Assembly (NCBI GenBank): GCA_946902985.2
Contig: OX336399.1
Location: 162,794,911 to 162,858,910, forward strand
Reading direction: 5' to 3'
Length of the DNA: 64,000 nucleotides
DNA from: Meconema thalassinum
Taxonomy: Eukaryota; Arthropoda; Insecta; Orthoptera; Tettigoniidae
Shown one piece after another: positions 54,631 to 64,000 of this stretch; position 1 is the first letter of the stretch, and the number at the start of each line of letters is the position of its first letter. A model generated the notes under the pieces. The model was given only the letters and a program-made list of their open reading frames with translations. It made no database searches and had not been told where the DNA came from. The translations under genes and the position numbers were made by a program.

Positions 54631-57600
54631 ATGGCAGCCGGCAGTGACTACAAAGTTCAAGTGGATAAACTTGAAGGACCTGAAGACTGGGCAAAGTGGA
54701 AATGGCATGTGTTGATGGTTTTGCGGTCGTATGAACTGGAAAATATTGTTGATGGTTCGAAAAAGTGTCCTGTGTTGCCGGCAGATGCAACTGCGCAACA
54801 AAAAGCGGCATATAAGCAGTGGTTGAAAGAAGACGCGAAAGCGGCCAGTTTGCTAGCAGGTGCGCTAGGAAAATCTGTTGCCGAGCTCGTGTTGACGTGC
54901 ACCAATGCCAGTGAAATTTGGACAAAATTGAGCGCACGGTTCGAACGAAGCAGTACGCAGCGACTGAACATGTTGATCGAGTCATTCTTCCGAGTGACAC
55001 GTGACGACAAGGAGGACATCAGCACCCATGTCGCGAAGTTACAGAAGCTTTATCAGGATCTGAACGACGAACTACAAAAGCACAACGAAAACACGTTATC
55101 TGAAAGGATTTTGAACGGTCGAATTTTATCCACGCTGGGAAAAGAATATGATAATTTCAAGGATGTGTGGGACACGATTCCGACGGAAAATCAAACTGTG
55201 AACTTGTTGATTGAAAAATTGTGCACGATTGAACTGCGTGACCAAGGAAACGTGGAATCAACTGCGTTTGTGGTACGTAGTGCTCCCAAGAAGCATTCCC
55301 AGTATGGCAGTGGCAAAGGCAGTGCTGATGACAAGTCGAAGAAAAATGTTCAACGAGTAAAGCAGAAGTTTCCATGTTTCAAATGTAAGGAATTGGGCCA
55401 TTGGGCAAGTGAATGTCCAGTGAAGAAGAAAGAGGGTGACACTAGAAACAAAAATAAGGAGAACAATGCTTCGTTTCTGACACATGCGATGAGTGCGTTA
55501 GACGGCGACTTTGTTCAAGCCGACGAGTGGTACTGCGACAGTGGCGCCACAAATCACATCACCGCGAACAAACAGTATTTTACAACATACGTCAGGTTTG
55601 CTGCTCCAGAGAAGATTTTGCTAGGAAAACGAGGTGTGAGCATGCTAGCTCACGGCAAAGGAACTGTAAACATTCAAGTGCGGCTGAACAACGCTTGGTT
55701 AAGTGCTGAGATGACTGAAGTTTTGTATGTTCCCGATGCAATGGCTCATCTGTTTTCTGTGAAAGCTGCTGCAAGGAAAGGTTTTTGTGCAAGACTTGAC
55801 GACCTAACTGTTAGAATTGAAGACAAGGTTACTGGAAAGGCGATGATGGCTGGACGTGTGATTCATGGTCTGTATGTACTTGACATGCGCGTCGTGAAAC
55901 CGGCGCAACCCATTCAAGTGAATTTAGCTACATCGTCGGACAAACTGCAGATCTACCATGAACAATTTGGTCATCAACACAAAGCGCATGTCAAGAATGT
56001 ACTGAAGCAGATGAACATCAATGTAGACATGTGTAAAGAGGATTTCTGCGATGGATGTGCACTGGGAAAAATGCATCGACTGCCATTCAAGACACGAATG
56101 AATCGACCAACAGCCACCGGTGAACAAATCCACGCCGATGTGAATGGACCAATGTCTACTGAATCTCTTGGAAAGGCACGCTACTACGTATGTTTCAAGG
56201 ATGATTTCAGCAAGTTTCGACGAGTTTTCTTTTTAAAGCACAAAAGTGAAGTGTACACCGTTCTGGAACAGTTCCTGAATGAAGCCAAAACAAATGGACA
56301 CGTCGTGAAGCTGTTCAGGTGTGATGGAGGAAAAGAATTTGATAACAAGAAGGTTTCTGAACTACTAGCAAGCAGAGGCATAGAACAAAGCATTACTACG
56401 CCATACACACCACAACAAAACGGAGTTGCGGAACGTGAAAATCGGACGATTGTGGAGTGCGCAAAATCTATGCTGAATCCCAGCAAGTTAACGAAAAAAC
56501 TTTGGGCTGAAGCCTGCAACACTGCGGTGTACCTCCTGAATCGCACTGGGAAGTCATCGATTGAAAACAAATCTCCCTATGAATTGTGGTATGGACGACC
56601 AGTGGGAAGTTTCAGTCATCTGAAGATCTTCGGAACAGAATGCTACGTGCATATCGACAAGAATTTTCGCTCAAAGTTCGACGACAAAGCTGTTTTTGGA
56701 CATCTGGTTGGGTACGTGAACGACAGGGATGGATTTAGAGTCTGGATTCCAACTCAGGGAAAGGTTGTTCTAAGCCATGATGTGAAATTCAAACCTGAAG
56801 CTGTCTGCAATCTGCGCGCCAACGCCGGAAAGGTTGAAGTCACGCTTGAAGAACGTGTGGAGAGGAATCAGTCTAATTCATCGTCTGATGTAGGCCTACA
56901 GAGGAGGTCAGAGTCAGATGAGAACTTAAGCGAAATTGAAGATTTTGCTTCGGCATCCAGTTCCGGAGGAAGCGAAGATGAGGAAGAAGGAGAGACTGAA
57001 GAAAGAAGGAAAAGCAAACGTGAAAGTAAGAAGCCATCGTGGATGATCAGTGGAAATTACATGTACATGGCTGGACCATCTATCGCTGAAAAGAATCCTG
57101 ACTCATACTCTGAAGTGCTGCAGTCTAGTGATAAAAATCAGTGGCTGAAAGCAATTAATGAAGAATTGGAGTCCTTAAAGGAAAATGATACCTGGAAATT
57201 GGTTGAGCGTCCAAATGGTACACGGGTCCTGAAAAATCGGTGGGTTCTTCGACAGAAGACAACGGACAGTGGAGAAGTTCGCTTCAAGGCACGATTGGTA
57301 GCCAAAGGCTATGCGCAACAGCAAGGAATCGATTATGAAGAAACATTCAGCCCTGTTGCACGGTATGATACCATTCGAGCTCTGTTGGCAGTAGCTGTTG
57401 AAAAGGAGATGAAACTTGGTCAATTTGATGTCAAGACGGCCTTCTTGAACGGCGAGCTTGAAGAAGATGTGTTCATGGAACAGCCAGAAGGTCATCAGGA
57501 CGGTACTGGCCGAGTGTGTCATCTAAAGAGAAGCTTATATGGTTTAAAACAGGCTCCACGCTGCTGGAACAAGCGTTTCAAGAAATTCATGGAGAAAGCT

Positions 57601-58611
57601 GGATTCAAAAACAGCAAAGCTGATCCTTGTCTCTTTTACAGCAACAAAAATGGAAAGTGGTTGGCTGTTGTAATCTTTGTGGATGATGGTCTGGTAATTG
57701 GCAATGAAGAAGACATCGAGCAGTTCATGGAAAAACTTCAGCAGGAATTTCACACGACCAGAGGATCTCTCAACAATTTCCTGGGCATGAAGATACAAGA
57801 AAACCATGATGGATCAATTGCAATCAGTCAAGAGGATTACACGAGGAAAATCCTAGAAAAATTTGGGATGGCCGAGTCAAATGGAGTGTCTACCCCAGTT
57901 GGACGCGAAGAAAGTGAAGACGGAGAAAAGGTTTCGGCCAGGGTTCCTTATCGTGAGGCGGTGGGATCCTTGATGTACCTGACTACTGCTACTCGTCCAG
58001 ATATCGCATTCGCGGTCAACAAAGCTGCTCGAGCCATGGAGAATCCTACAGTTCAAGACTGGAGTCAAGTGAAACGGATATTTCGATATTTAAAGAGCAC
58101 AGTGAACCATGGAATCGTCTATAGGAAAGAGGACGTTTTGAAGGTCTACAGTGATGCTGACTACGCCGGTGACAAGAGGACGAGACGTTCAACGACGGGT
58201 GTCATTTCGATCTACAATCATGGAGCTGTATCGTGGAGAAGTCAGTTACAGAAGTCTGTGTCAACATCGACAACTGAAGCTGAAATTGTGTCTGCAAGTG
58301 AAGGAGCAAAGGAGTTGATTTGGCTGAAAAGACTGTTTTCTGAATTACTGGGAACTGCTGACAAACCTCCAACGCTTTACATCGACAATGCTGGTGCAGT
58401 TAAATTGGCTAAAAATCCGGAGTACCATCGAAAATCGAAGCATATTGAGGTACGTCATTTCTATGTGAGGGAAAGATTTTTGGACGGAGACCTTGAGCTG
58501 GAGCACATCGACGGGACCAATCAATTAGCTGATCTTCTAACTAAACCTCTGGAGAGGGTCAGATTCGAGATGCTGCGTGAGAGGATTGGCGTGCAGAAGA
58601 TGACATCTTAG
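54631..58611 (+). CDS. Copia gag-pol polyprotein
   Basis: 1326 residues from ATG 54631. The frame is open further upstream, but without an ATG. Gag comes first (VDKLEGPEDWAKWKWHVLMV), with CCHC knuckle CFKCKELGHWASEC near 248. Protease: WYCDSGATNHIT (D303). Integrase: zinc region HEQFGHQHK...CDGCALGKMH, then IHADVNGPM, FRCDGGKEF and TPYTPQQNGVAERENRT. Reverse transcriptase: KARLVAKGYAQQQGIDYEET, FDVKTAFLNGELEE and IFVDDGLVIG (FVDD near 1018). RNase H: YSDADYAGDKRTRRSTTG and STTEAEIVSASEGAKELIW. The order IN before RT defines Ty1/Copia. No stop or frameshift was seen. Confidence 0.96.
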   Translation: MAAGSDYKVQVDKLEGPEDWAKWKWHVLMVLRSYELENIVDGSKKCPVLPADATAQQKAAYKQWLKEDAKAASLLAGALGKSVAELVLTCTNASEIWTKLSARFERSSTQRLNMLIESFFRVTRDDKEDISTHVAKLQKLYQDLNDELQKHNENTLSERILNGRILSTLGKEYDNFKDVWDTIPTENQTVNLLIEKLCTIELRDQGNVESTAFVVRSAPKKHSQYGSGKGSADDKSKKNVQRVKQKFPCFKCKELGHWASECPVKKKEGDTRNKNKENNASFLTHAMSALDGDFVQADEWYCDSGATNHITANKQYFTTYVRFAAPEKILLGKRGVSMLAHGKGTVNIQVRLNNAWLSAEMTEVLYVPDAMAHLFSVKAAARKGFCARLDDLTVRIEDKVTGKAMMAGRVIHGLYVLDMRVVKPAQPIQVNLATSSDKLQIYHEQFGHQHKAHVKNVLKQMNINVDMCKEDFCDGCALGKMHRLPFKTRMNRPTATGEQIHADVNGPMSTESLGKARYYVCFKDDFSKFRRVFFLKHKSEVYTVLEQFLNEAKTNGHVVKLFRCDGGKEFDNKKVSELLASRGIEQSITTPYTPQQNGVAERENRTIVECAKSMLNPSKLTKKLWAEACNTAVYLLNRTGKSSIENKSPYELWYGRPVGSFSHLKIFGTECYVHIDKNFRSKFDDKAVFGHLVGYVNDRDGFRVWIPTQGKVVLSHDVKFKPEAVCNLRANAGKVEVTLEERVERNQSNSSSDVGLQRRSESDENLSEIEDFASASSSGGSEDEEEGETEERRKSKRESKKPSWMISGNYMYMAGPSIAEKNPDSYSEVLQSSDKNQWLKAINEELESLKENDTWKLVERPNGTRVLKNRWVLRQKTTDSGEVRFKARLVAKGYAQQQGIDYEETFSPVARYDTIRALLAVAVEKEMKLGQFDVKTAFLNGELEEDVFMEQPEGHQDGTGRVCHLKRSLYGLKQAPRCWNKRFKKFMEKAGFKNSKADPCLFYSNKNGKWLAVVIFVDDGLVIGNEEDIEQFMEKLQQEFHTTRGSLNNFLGMKIQENHDGSIAISQEDYTRKILEKFGMAESNGVSTPVGREESEDGEKVSARVPYREAVGSLMYLTTATRPDIAFAVNKAARAMENPTVQDWSQVKRIFRYLKSTVNHGIVYRKEDVLKVYSDADYAGDKRTRRSTTGVISIYNHGAVSWRSQLQKSVSTSTTEAEIVSASEGAKELIWLKRLFSELLGTADKPPTLYIDNAGAVKLAKNPEYHRKSKHIEVRHFYVRERFLDGDLELEHIDGTNQLADLLTKPLERVRFEMLRERIGVQKMTS

Positions 58612-58681
58612 AGGCTGAAAAGTGTTCAATAGTTCAACTTGTTTATTTTTTTATTTGTATTTGATTTTTCTTTGGAGGAAG

Positions 58682-58882
58682 TGTTAATATTTGAAAGAAA
58701 AATAGCACAGTAGCGCCACCTGGTGAAATAGACATGTACAATAAAGAAGAGAAAAAAAAAAAGACGAGTCAGTGCAAAGTCTGTGCGTGTTCGCGTGACA
58801 TGTGACAAGCATCTCAAAAGATGATTTGTATTTTGTATTGTATTTCTCACTTGATAAATAAAGTTTTACATTAAAACTAACA
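58682..58882 (+). repeat. Copia 3' LTR
   Basis: 201 bp, preceded by purine-rich GGAGGAAG (58674-58681). Confidence 0.95.
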
Positions 58883-61800
58883 AAGAGGAGCGACCTTCGA
58901 TTTGGCACAAACAAGGTTGGAAACTGGAGATCCATAGAGTGAATCGTGATGAACTAAATATGCACAGCAACCATAAGCTTTTTCGGAACTGTCCGCGAAC
59001 ACATGAAGGAAAAAGGATGCATTAGAATGAGAGCTGATTAAATTCCTAGGAATTTCAATAAGGGAAAGATCCAGCAAATTGCTGCGAAACAAGAGCCAAC
59101 GATTAAGAAAAGAAAGAGGGACAGTATCATCCCATTTACATTTAAGCGACCACAGCTCTTGCATGAAGAGTTTGGCTATAACGATAACTGGGGCAAGGAA
59201 TTGAAGCGGATCAAAAATTTTTGCAATTTCAGATAGGATTTGTCTTTTTGTATTAGGAAGCTCTTCTGCGAGCGAAACTTTATAGATGAGAGTGTCAGTG
59301 CTAGTGCACCAGTGAACTCCTTGAGTTTTTATAGATTCGGAGTTTCCACAAATTTCGACAGAAGAAGGATCTACGTCTTCGATGGGAAACCGAGCAAGAA
59401 ACTCAGGGGAGTTGGAGTTCCACTTATGAAGCGGAAAACCTCCATTCCTTAACAATGCCTGAAGTTCTAAAGACACAAAAGAAGCTTCCTCCAAAGAGGT
59501 GAAGGACTGCAAATAATCGTCAACATAGAATGACGTAGTTAGTGCTTCAGAGGCTTTGGAATTAAATAAATGACCATCTTGTGAGGCTAGCAAGTGTAGG
59601 GATCGGACTCGGATGGCAAGGAAAGCAGAGGGTTTTAAGCCATAAGTAACCGTTTTCAAGCGAAATACCTTAATGGGCTTACTGATTTCATCACGCCACA
59701 AGATTCTTTGAAGATCTCGTTGTTCTGGTTGAATTAACACTTGACGGTACATCTGTTTTATGTCGGCTATAACAGCTATGGGAAATAACCGAAAGTTTAA
59801 AAGTATAGCGGATAGATCTGACTGAATAGCAGGACCAGAATAAAGAGTGTCGTTAAGGCTGTTGCCATTAACGTCGGGCGATGAACCATTGAAAACAACT
59901 GGGATTTTATCTTTTACAAGAGGGTTCTTCCACACGGGATGATGATTTAAATAAACCGTTTCAATTGGGGGGTGCGATTCATCATCAGATTTGTTAACAA
60001 CTTCCATATGATCCAAGCTTTCATACTCATCCATGAAATCAGTGTACTGCTGTTTGACAAGGGGTTCTTTTTTGAATTTGCTCTCGATGGCAAAGAGAGC
60101 TTTGCGAGCTTTAGGCTGAGAGTTGATAAGTTTGGGAGGATTGTGTAATCTTGGCATTTGAACAACGAACCGGCCATCAGAAGAACGAGTGGTGGTGTTC
60201 AAAAAAAGTTCCTCACATAATTCATTTCCTGAAGAGGTCACATTAGGAGAATCAACGCTTTCAAGCCTCGAAAACTGTTCCAGGTCAGTGTTGGAGAAAT
60301 AACATTGCGATGCAGGTTGGAGAGAATAATGGGGAAGTTGCCCTGTGACGATCCATCCAAAATTAGTGTCTCTGGCGACCACGTTTGAGGTTAACTTACG
60401 AACCTGTTTACGTAGGCAATTCCAAAAAACATTGGCACTAAAGAGTATGTCAATAGGGTTCTGCATATTGAACGAAGGATCGGCTAGCCTTAAATGCGAG
60501 GGAATGTTTAACCCTGAAATATCCACAGAGTGACTTGGAGTGTCTTCTCCAATGCTATTGAGAATTAGACAATTAAGTTTAAAGAAGTTGTTTCTATGAC
60601 AAATATCTCTTATGGTTAGTTTTGAGAATTTTAAAGCTTGCGATTTTGAGCTGTTGATGCCCGACACATTGATAGAAGTGGGGTTTACGGGTAGGCCTAG
60701 TTTTCTAATCAAGGAATTAGACACAAAATCATGAGTTGCCGCTGAATCTAGAAGACCGCGTGCACGGACCCAGTTGCCAAAGTTATCCTGAACTTCAATT
60801 TGGACAGTAGACAACAATACTTGAGCACTGCGAATGGACTTGGCATTCTGAATATACGATGACGCATTAGAACTGTTAGCACTATCATTTTTCGGAGAAG
60901 TAGATGCCGTCGATGACCTTGCCTGATCATGACGATGTAGCAAAGTATGGTGAGCCTTTTCACAATGGTAGCAAAGTCTTGTGGACTTACAATTAGAAGC
61001 AGAATGCGTCGGCGCTAGGTAGTTGAAACAATGTTTGTTTTGAGCGACTAATTTTCGTCTGTCGTCGACTGACATTTCTTTAAAAGATTTGCAGAGGTAT
61101 AGGGCATGGGGATCTTTACAAAGTATGCACTTTACAGGTTCGTTTAAACTTTTGCGAGGTTCGCTTTGCGTGTTTAAAACAATAGAGCTAGCAACACGAC
61201 GTTCACTAGACCTAGTTGGGTAACCAGTAGTGTTTGATTTAAATTTGGATGAGCTGAACCCGGGTTTTTGGGTATTGGACGCTGAGCGTTCACTTTTGGG
61301 TTTGATGGACATTAATTCGAATTTGGAACTAGGAGATGAAGGTTCACTTTGATTAGCTAGAGCGGTTAAAAGTTGGCATCTAGCGTTTAGGAAAGTAACT
61401 AAATGCTCGTAAGTGTAGTCGTCTTCTTTAGAAAGTTCAATTTCCCAAGCTTTGAGGGTAGCAGCATCAACTTTAGAAGCCACTAAATGTATTAGGAAAG
61501 TATCCCAATAATTAGTAGGTTGATCTAATTGGGACAAAGCCTTAACGTGAAGTTGTGTAGTGTCAACTAGAGTACGTAAACTAGTGACGTCATGGTGCTG
61601 TGACGCAGGTAGATTGAATAGAGCCTTTATATGGCGCTGAATACGTAACCGTAAATTTCCATATCTTTCCTTTAATAAGTTAAAGGCAATGGGGTAATTT
61701 TCGGCACGCAGAGGAAGTGCTTCGACCAACTGCAAAGCTTGACCTCGGAGAATAGATCTCAAATAATGAAACTTGTAAATGACTTGAATGTCTTCATTGT

Positions 61801-62266
61801 CATGAACAAGGGAGCAAAATAATTCATAGAAAGAATCCCAAGCAGATTCATCTCCAGAAAAATGGGGTAAATCAATTTTCGGTAAAGTTGGTTTGGGCTT
61901 GTGAGTACCCTCACGGAAAGAAGTTTGTGGTTCGTGAAGGGAACCAAGAACAGAGGCGTCCTTTTTCTGCTCCTCTTCGAGTTGGCGTATTATTTTGAAA
62001 GCAGAACCTATACCTTCGTAATATTGGTTTTCTACTTCGACTCGATCTTCTGTTTGATTGAGCATGCAAGTTTCTATTTCAGTTTGAATGTTGCAGTAGT
62101 TTTCATAAGAACGTTCAAAATCCCTTACACGATGTTTCAACAAGTCTAATTGAGCTTCTGAGGGGTCCAATTCTTTTATGTACTTTCTGAATCGGGTAAT
62201 TTGCCCTTTATAGGATGCTCGTTTAGAAGTAAGTTTTTCATCCTTATCCTTATCAGTAGGAGCCAT
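58883..62266 (-). pseudogene. BEL/Pao gag, protease and reverse transcriptase (N-terminal part)
   Basis: About 1128 codons from ATG 62266 until the Copia LTR cuts the frame. Gag has a coiled region (residues 1-100) and the DUF1759-type segment KIDLPHFSGDESAWDSFYEL. Zinc-binding motifs are CILCKDPHALYLC, HCFNYLAPTHSASNC and LCYHCEKAHHTLLH. In the second, Tyr stands where a Cys ligand is usual (FNC in relatives). Protease: LLDSAATHDFVS (near 507). Reverse transcriptase: IADIKQMYRQVLIQ and SFYVDDYLQS (near 914). RNase H starts at VFADSSEKAYGCCAY. Only the Copia insertion breaks the frame. Confidence 0.88.
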
Positions 62267-62531
62267 GTTAAAGAAGGTAAATTGAAATGTAACTCACGAA
62301 ACTGTGGAACCTTGGAAATGCTGTCAAGCTGGCAGCAGCAAATAAGTAGAAAGAACGGGACACACCAAAGGAGACAGGAGCAGCCTCTTTCCCCTTCACA
62401 GGCTTTGCATGATGTAGTTATAGCTGAAAAATTCAAAGCAAATATTAATAATTTGCAAAGTATTGTCAAATGACACTTTTTTTAAAGAAAAAATTGAAAA
62501 TGGACTCTCCCGCGTTTCTGGGACCAATTTC

Positions 62532-64000
62532 TGGGTAGATTATTGGATAAGGAATAACCCACCCACCAAGGGAAGATGATTAAGAAAAAGGAAGTAGGTT
62601 TTGGATTGGAGAGAAAGGATAGAAAAATAGGAGGAGAGTCCCACAAAAGTTGTAAATTTAACGTTAAATACTCTCTGATACCTAAAGTAGGTACAAGCTT
62701 GGTCGAAGCTAACGGGAACCGCAGCTAGGACTTGGGCGATTTGCAAGAGAGAGGCTTTAGTGTATTTCCTCCCAAGCATGCATAAGACTACTATGGGGAA
62801 AGGTGATGGTCTGGCAAAACTAAGAGTAACAAATTTATTGTAAGGTTTTTCAAAGAAATTCGTTTTGCGAAATAATTCGAAGAATGCCAATAATATAAAT
62901 CAAGTTTGGTATTTCCAATTTTCGAAATTATAGAGTTCCTGAAAAAAGCGACCCAGTGCTTCCAGGAAGGATAGTGATGAAAAATTATACCTGGGAAAGT
63001 AATTTTGGTAAGTGAACCAATGGTTGCATTTGGAAATGGCTAAGCCTTTACTCAGCGAGAGGCCGGCTAAAAGCTTAGACAAAGAAGAAACACTTATCTT
63101 TTGGAAAATTAACCATAAGTTTTCGGAGAGGATCTCCACAAGCAGGTAGCTGGCGTAGCGAGCTTTACTTGCCTTACTGGCCAATTAGAATTAGCTATTA
63201 AAGCTAAGAGAAACTTTAACAAGGTTGCCACTGAGAGTTCTTGCTCAAATGCAACAAGTGGTGAAATTCCTATCAATAGATTTAATGGCATCGAGTAGGG
63301 AGAGCCAAGGAGGACAGGATCTTGCTTATCCGTTGTATTAGAAAAATGAAAGAGCGAAAAGAAACTCTTAATTTATTTAACAAATTAGAGGAAGTTGATA
63401 TCTTTAACAATTAAATATGTTTCAATCTTATTAACAATTTAGGGTCGCAGACCTCCGACAACATTTAGAAATTGCTCCAGGCAAATAAAAATTCTTAAGG
63501 TTTTAAACCTGGTACTAAAATCTTTGTAAGATTTTAAAAAGGCAAATGAAATGATTTAAGTTTAGACATTTACAAGAGTACAAGGAGTGTACTATAAGAA
63601 ATTTCTGAGAGAATATTCTAGAGAGAGTAACAACTTCGAAAATAACAATAAGAAAAACATGAAGAATAAGATAGAAGTTCCTACAACTTCTTATATTTAT
63701 ACAGAATTAATGTTGGTTATTATGCAAATAAGGGCAGGTCACTGACTGTGAAACCTGAAGAGATAATCAAAAGGAAGGTTCTCGACCTCCTATGTTTTAA
63801 ATGGGAATCACGAACCAAATGGGGCAGTTTCCATTTCGTGAGACCTAGAAATAACTCACTCAAGAGTTGAAAGAATTGTTTTCCCTGATTAGAAGGGAGA
63901 AACAATGTAAGTTTGAAACGTGCGCTGGGCACGTAATTATACAGAAATTAATTAATTAATTACACATGAGAAAAAATGGGAGGGCACCTCGTTGAAACAG
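62532..64000 (-). repeat. BEL/Pao 5' LTR (right copy, cut by window end)
   Basis: Starts TGGGTAGATTATTGG exactly like 49480 and follows it with scattered substitutions, a 37-bp deletion near 62667 and a short deletion near 63990. Confidence 0.88.

Larger units (their letters stand above)
54322..58882 (+). mobile_element. Copia LTR retrotransposon, complete and young
   Basis: Two 201-bp LTRs (54322-54522 and 58682-58882), TG...CA, differ at a single position (G/C in TATTT(G/C)TCAC). The 5-bp duplication AAGAG lies at 54317-54321 and 58883-58887. The primer binding site GGTTATGGGCCCAGG follows the 5' LTR at 54523, the initiator-Met tRNA type used by Copia. Purine-rich GGAGGAAG precedes the 3' LTR. 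The 1326-residue polyprotein frame is unbroken, so the element may be active. Confidence 0.95.
49480..64000 (-). mobile_element. BEL/Pao LTR retrotransposon, split by a Copia element
   Basis: The minus-strand element runs past the window end. 3' LTR: 49480-52383. 5' LTR: 62532 onward, with only the first 1469 bp visible. The two LTR copies are close to 99% alike over the shared part, plus a 37-bp length difference near 49620. A candidate primer binding site (TGGTCCCAGAAACGCGGGA on the minus strand, near 62509-62527) lies just inside the 5' LTR. The coding region is split by the Copia insertion at 54322-58882. Confidence 0.88.

Noticed and set aside
52405..58850. Minus-strand frames reading from Copia LTR sequence into BEL coding sequence
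   Set aside because: The LTR part is not coding; these are junction artefacts of the nested insertion.
1..64000. CRISPR array or other prokaryotic defence system
   Set aside because: The only regular repeats are tandem satellite and minisatellite units without unique spacers, and the DNA is eukaryotic.

Overview
This window is nuclear DNA of an insect. It contains spliceosomal gt..ag exons, tRNA-derived SINEs, RTE-type LINEs, Tc1/mariner, hAT and piggyBac-like DNA transposons, Copia, Gypsy and BEL/Pao LTR retrotransposons, and an AT-rich 135-bp satellite. The repeat mix suggests a large-genome polyneopteran (cricket/katydid, stick insect or cockroach type), but that is inference. There is no bacterial gene, CRISPR array, rRNA gene or true tRNA gene.

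Only one host gene is well supported. Two plus-strand exons (10579-10876 and 18091-18645) are separated by a 7.2-kb phase-0 intron. The terminal exon encodes a PH/EVH1-like region, a basic proline-rich stretch and a CRIB-like motif, which suggests a small-GTPase effector. Upstream exons are outside the window or not recognisable. The intron is full of transposons: a DD41D mariner with ~285-bp inverted repeats, several SINEs, and a THAP-domain remnant between inverted repeats.

Layout. 0-10 kb: SINEs of at least six types, a hAT-like miniature element with an 8-bp target duplication and a BED-like finger remnant, a piggyBac-like deletion derivative inserted at TTAA in a LINE tail, and an apparently intact Tc1-type transposon. 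10-19 kb: the host gene and its intron. 19-27 kb: LINE 3' ends, a fold-back mariner, two decayed DD41D mariners and a fold-back repeat carrying a SINE. 28-45 kb: one 135-bp satellite array split by four insertions (a TTAA element carrying a near-intact RTE LINE; a SINE; an 860-bp element with 17-bp inverted repeats; and a Gypsy retrotransposon whose left end is a perfect 80-bp-arm palindrome). 45-49 kb: a LINE remnant, a 42-bp minisatellite and another DD41D mariner. 49-64 kb: a three-level nest in which a SINE is cut by a BEL/Pao element, itself cut by an intact Copia element in opposite orientation whose LTRs differ at 1 of 201 positions.

Target-site duplications let the order of many insertions be read directly. 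No novel host system is evident. The most unusual items are the palindromic Gypsy end, the in-frame TGA between Gypsy gag and pol, the satellite acting as a repeated insertion target, and the small DNA transposons that keep only the zinc-binding part of a transposase.
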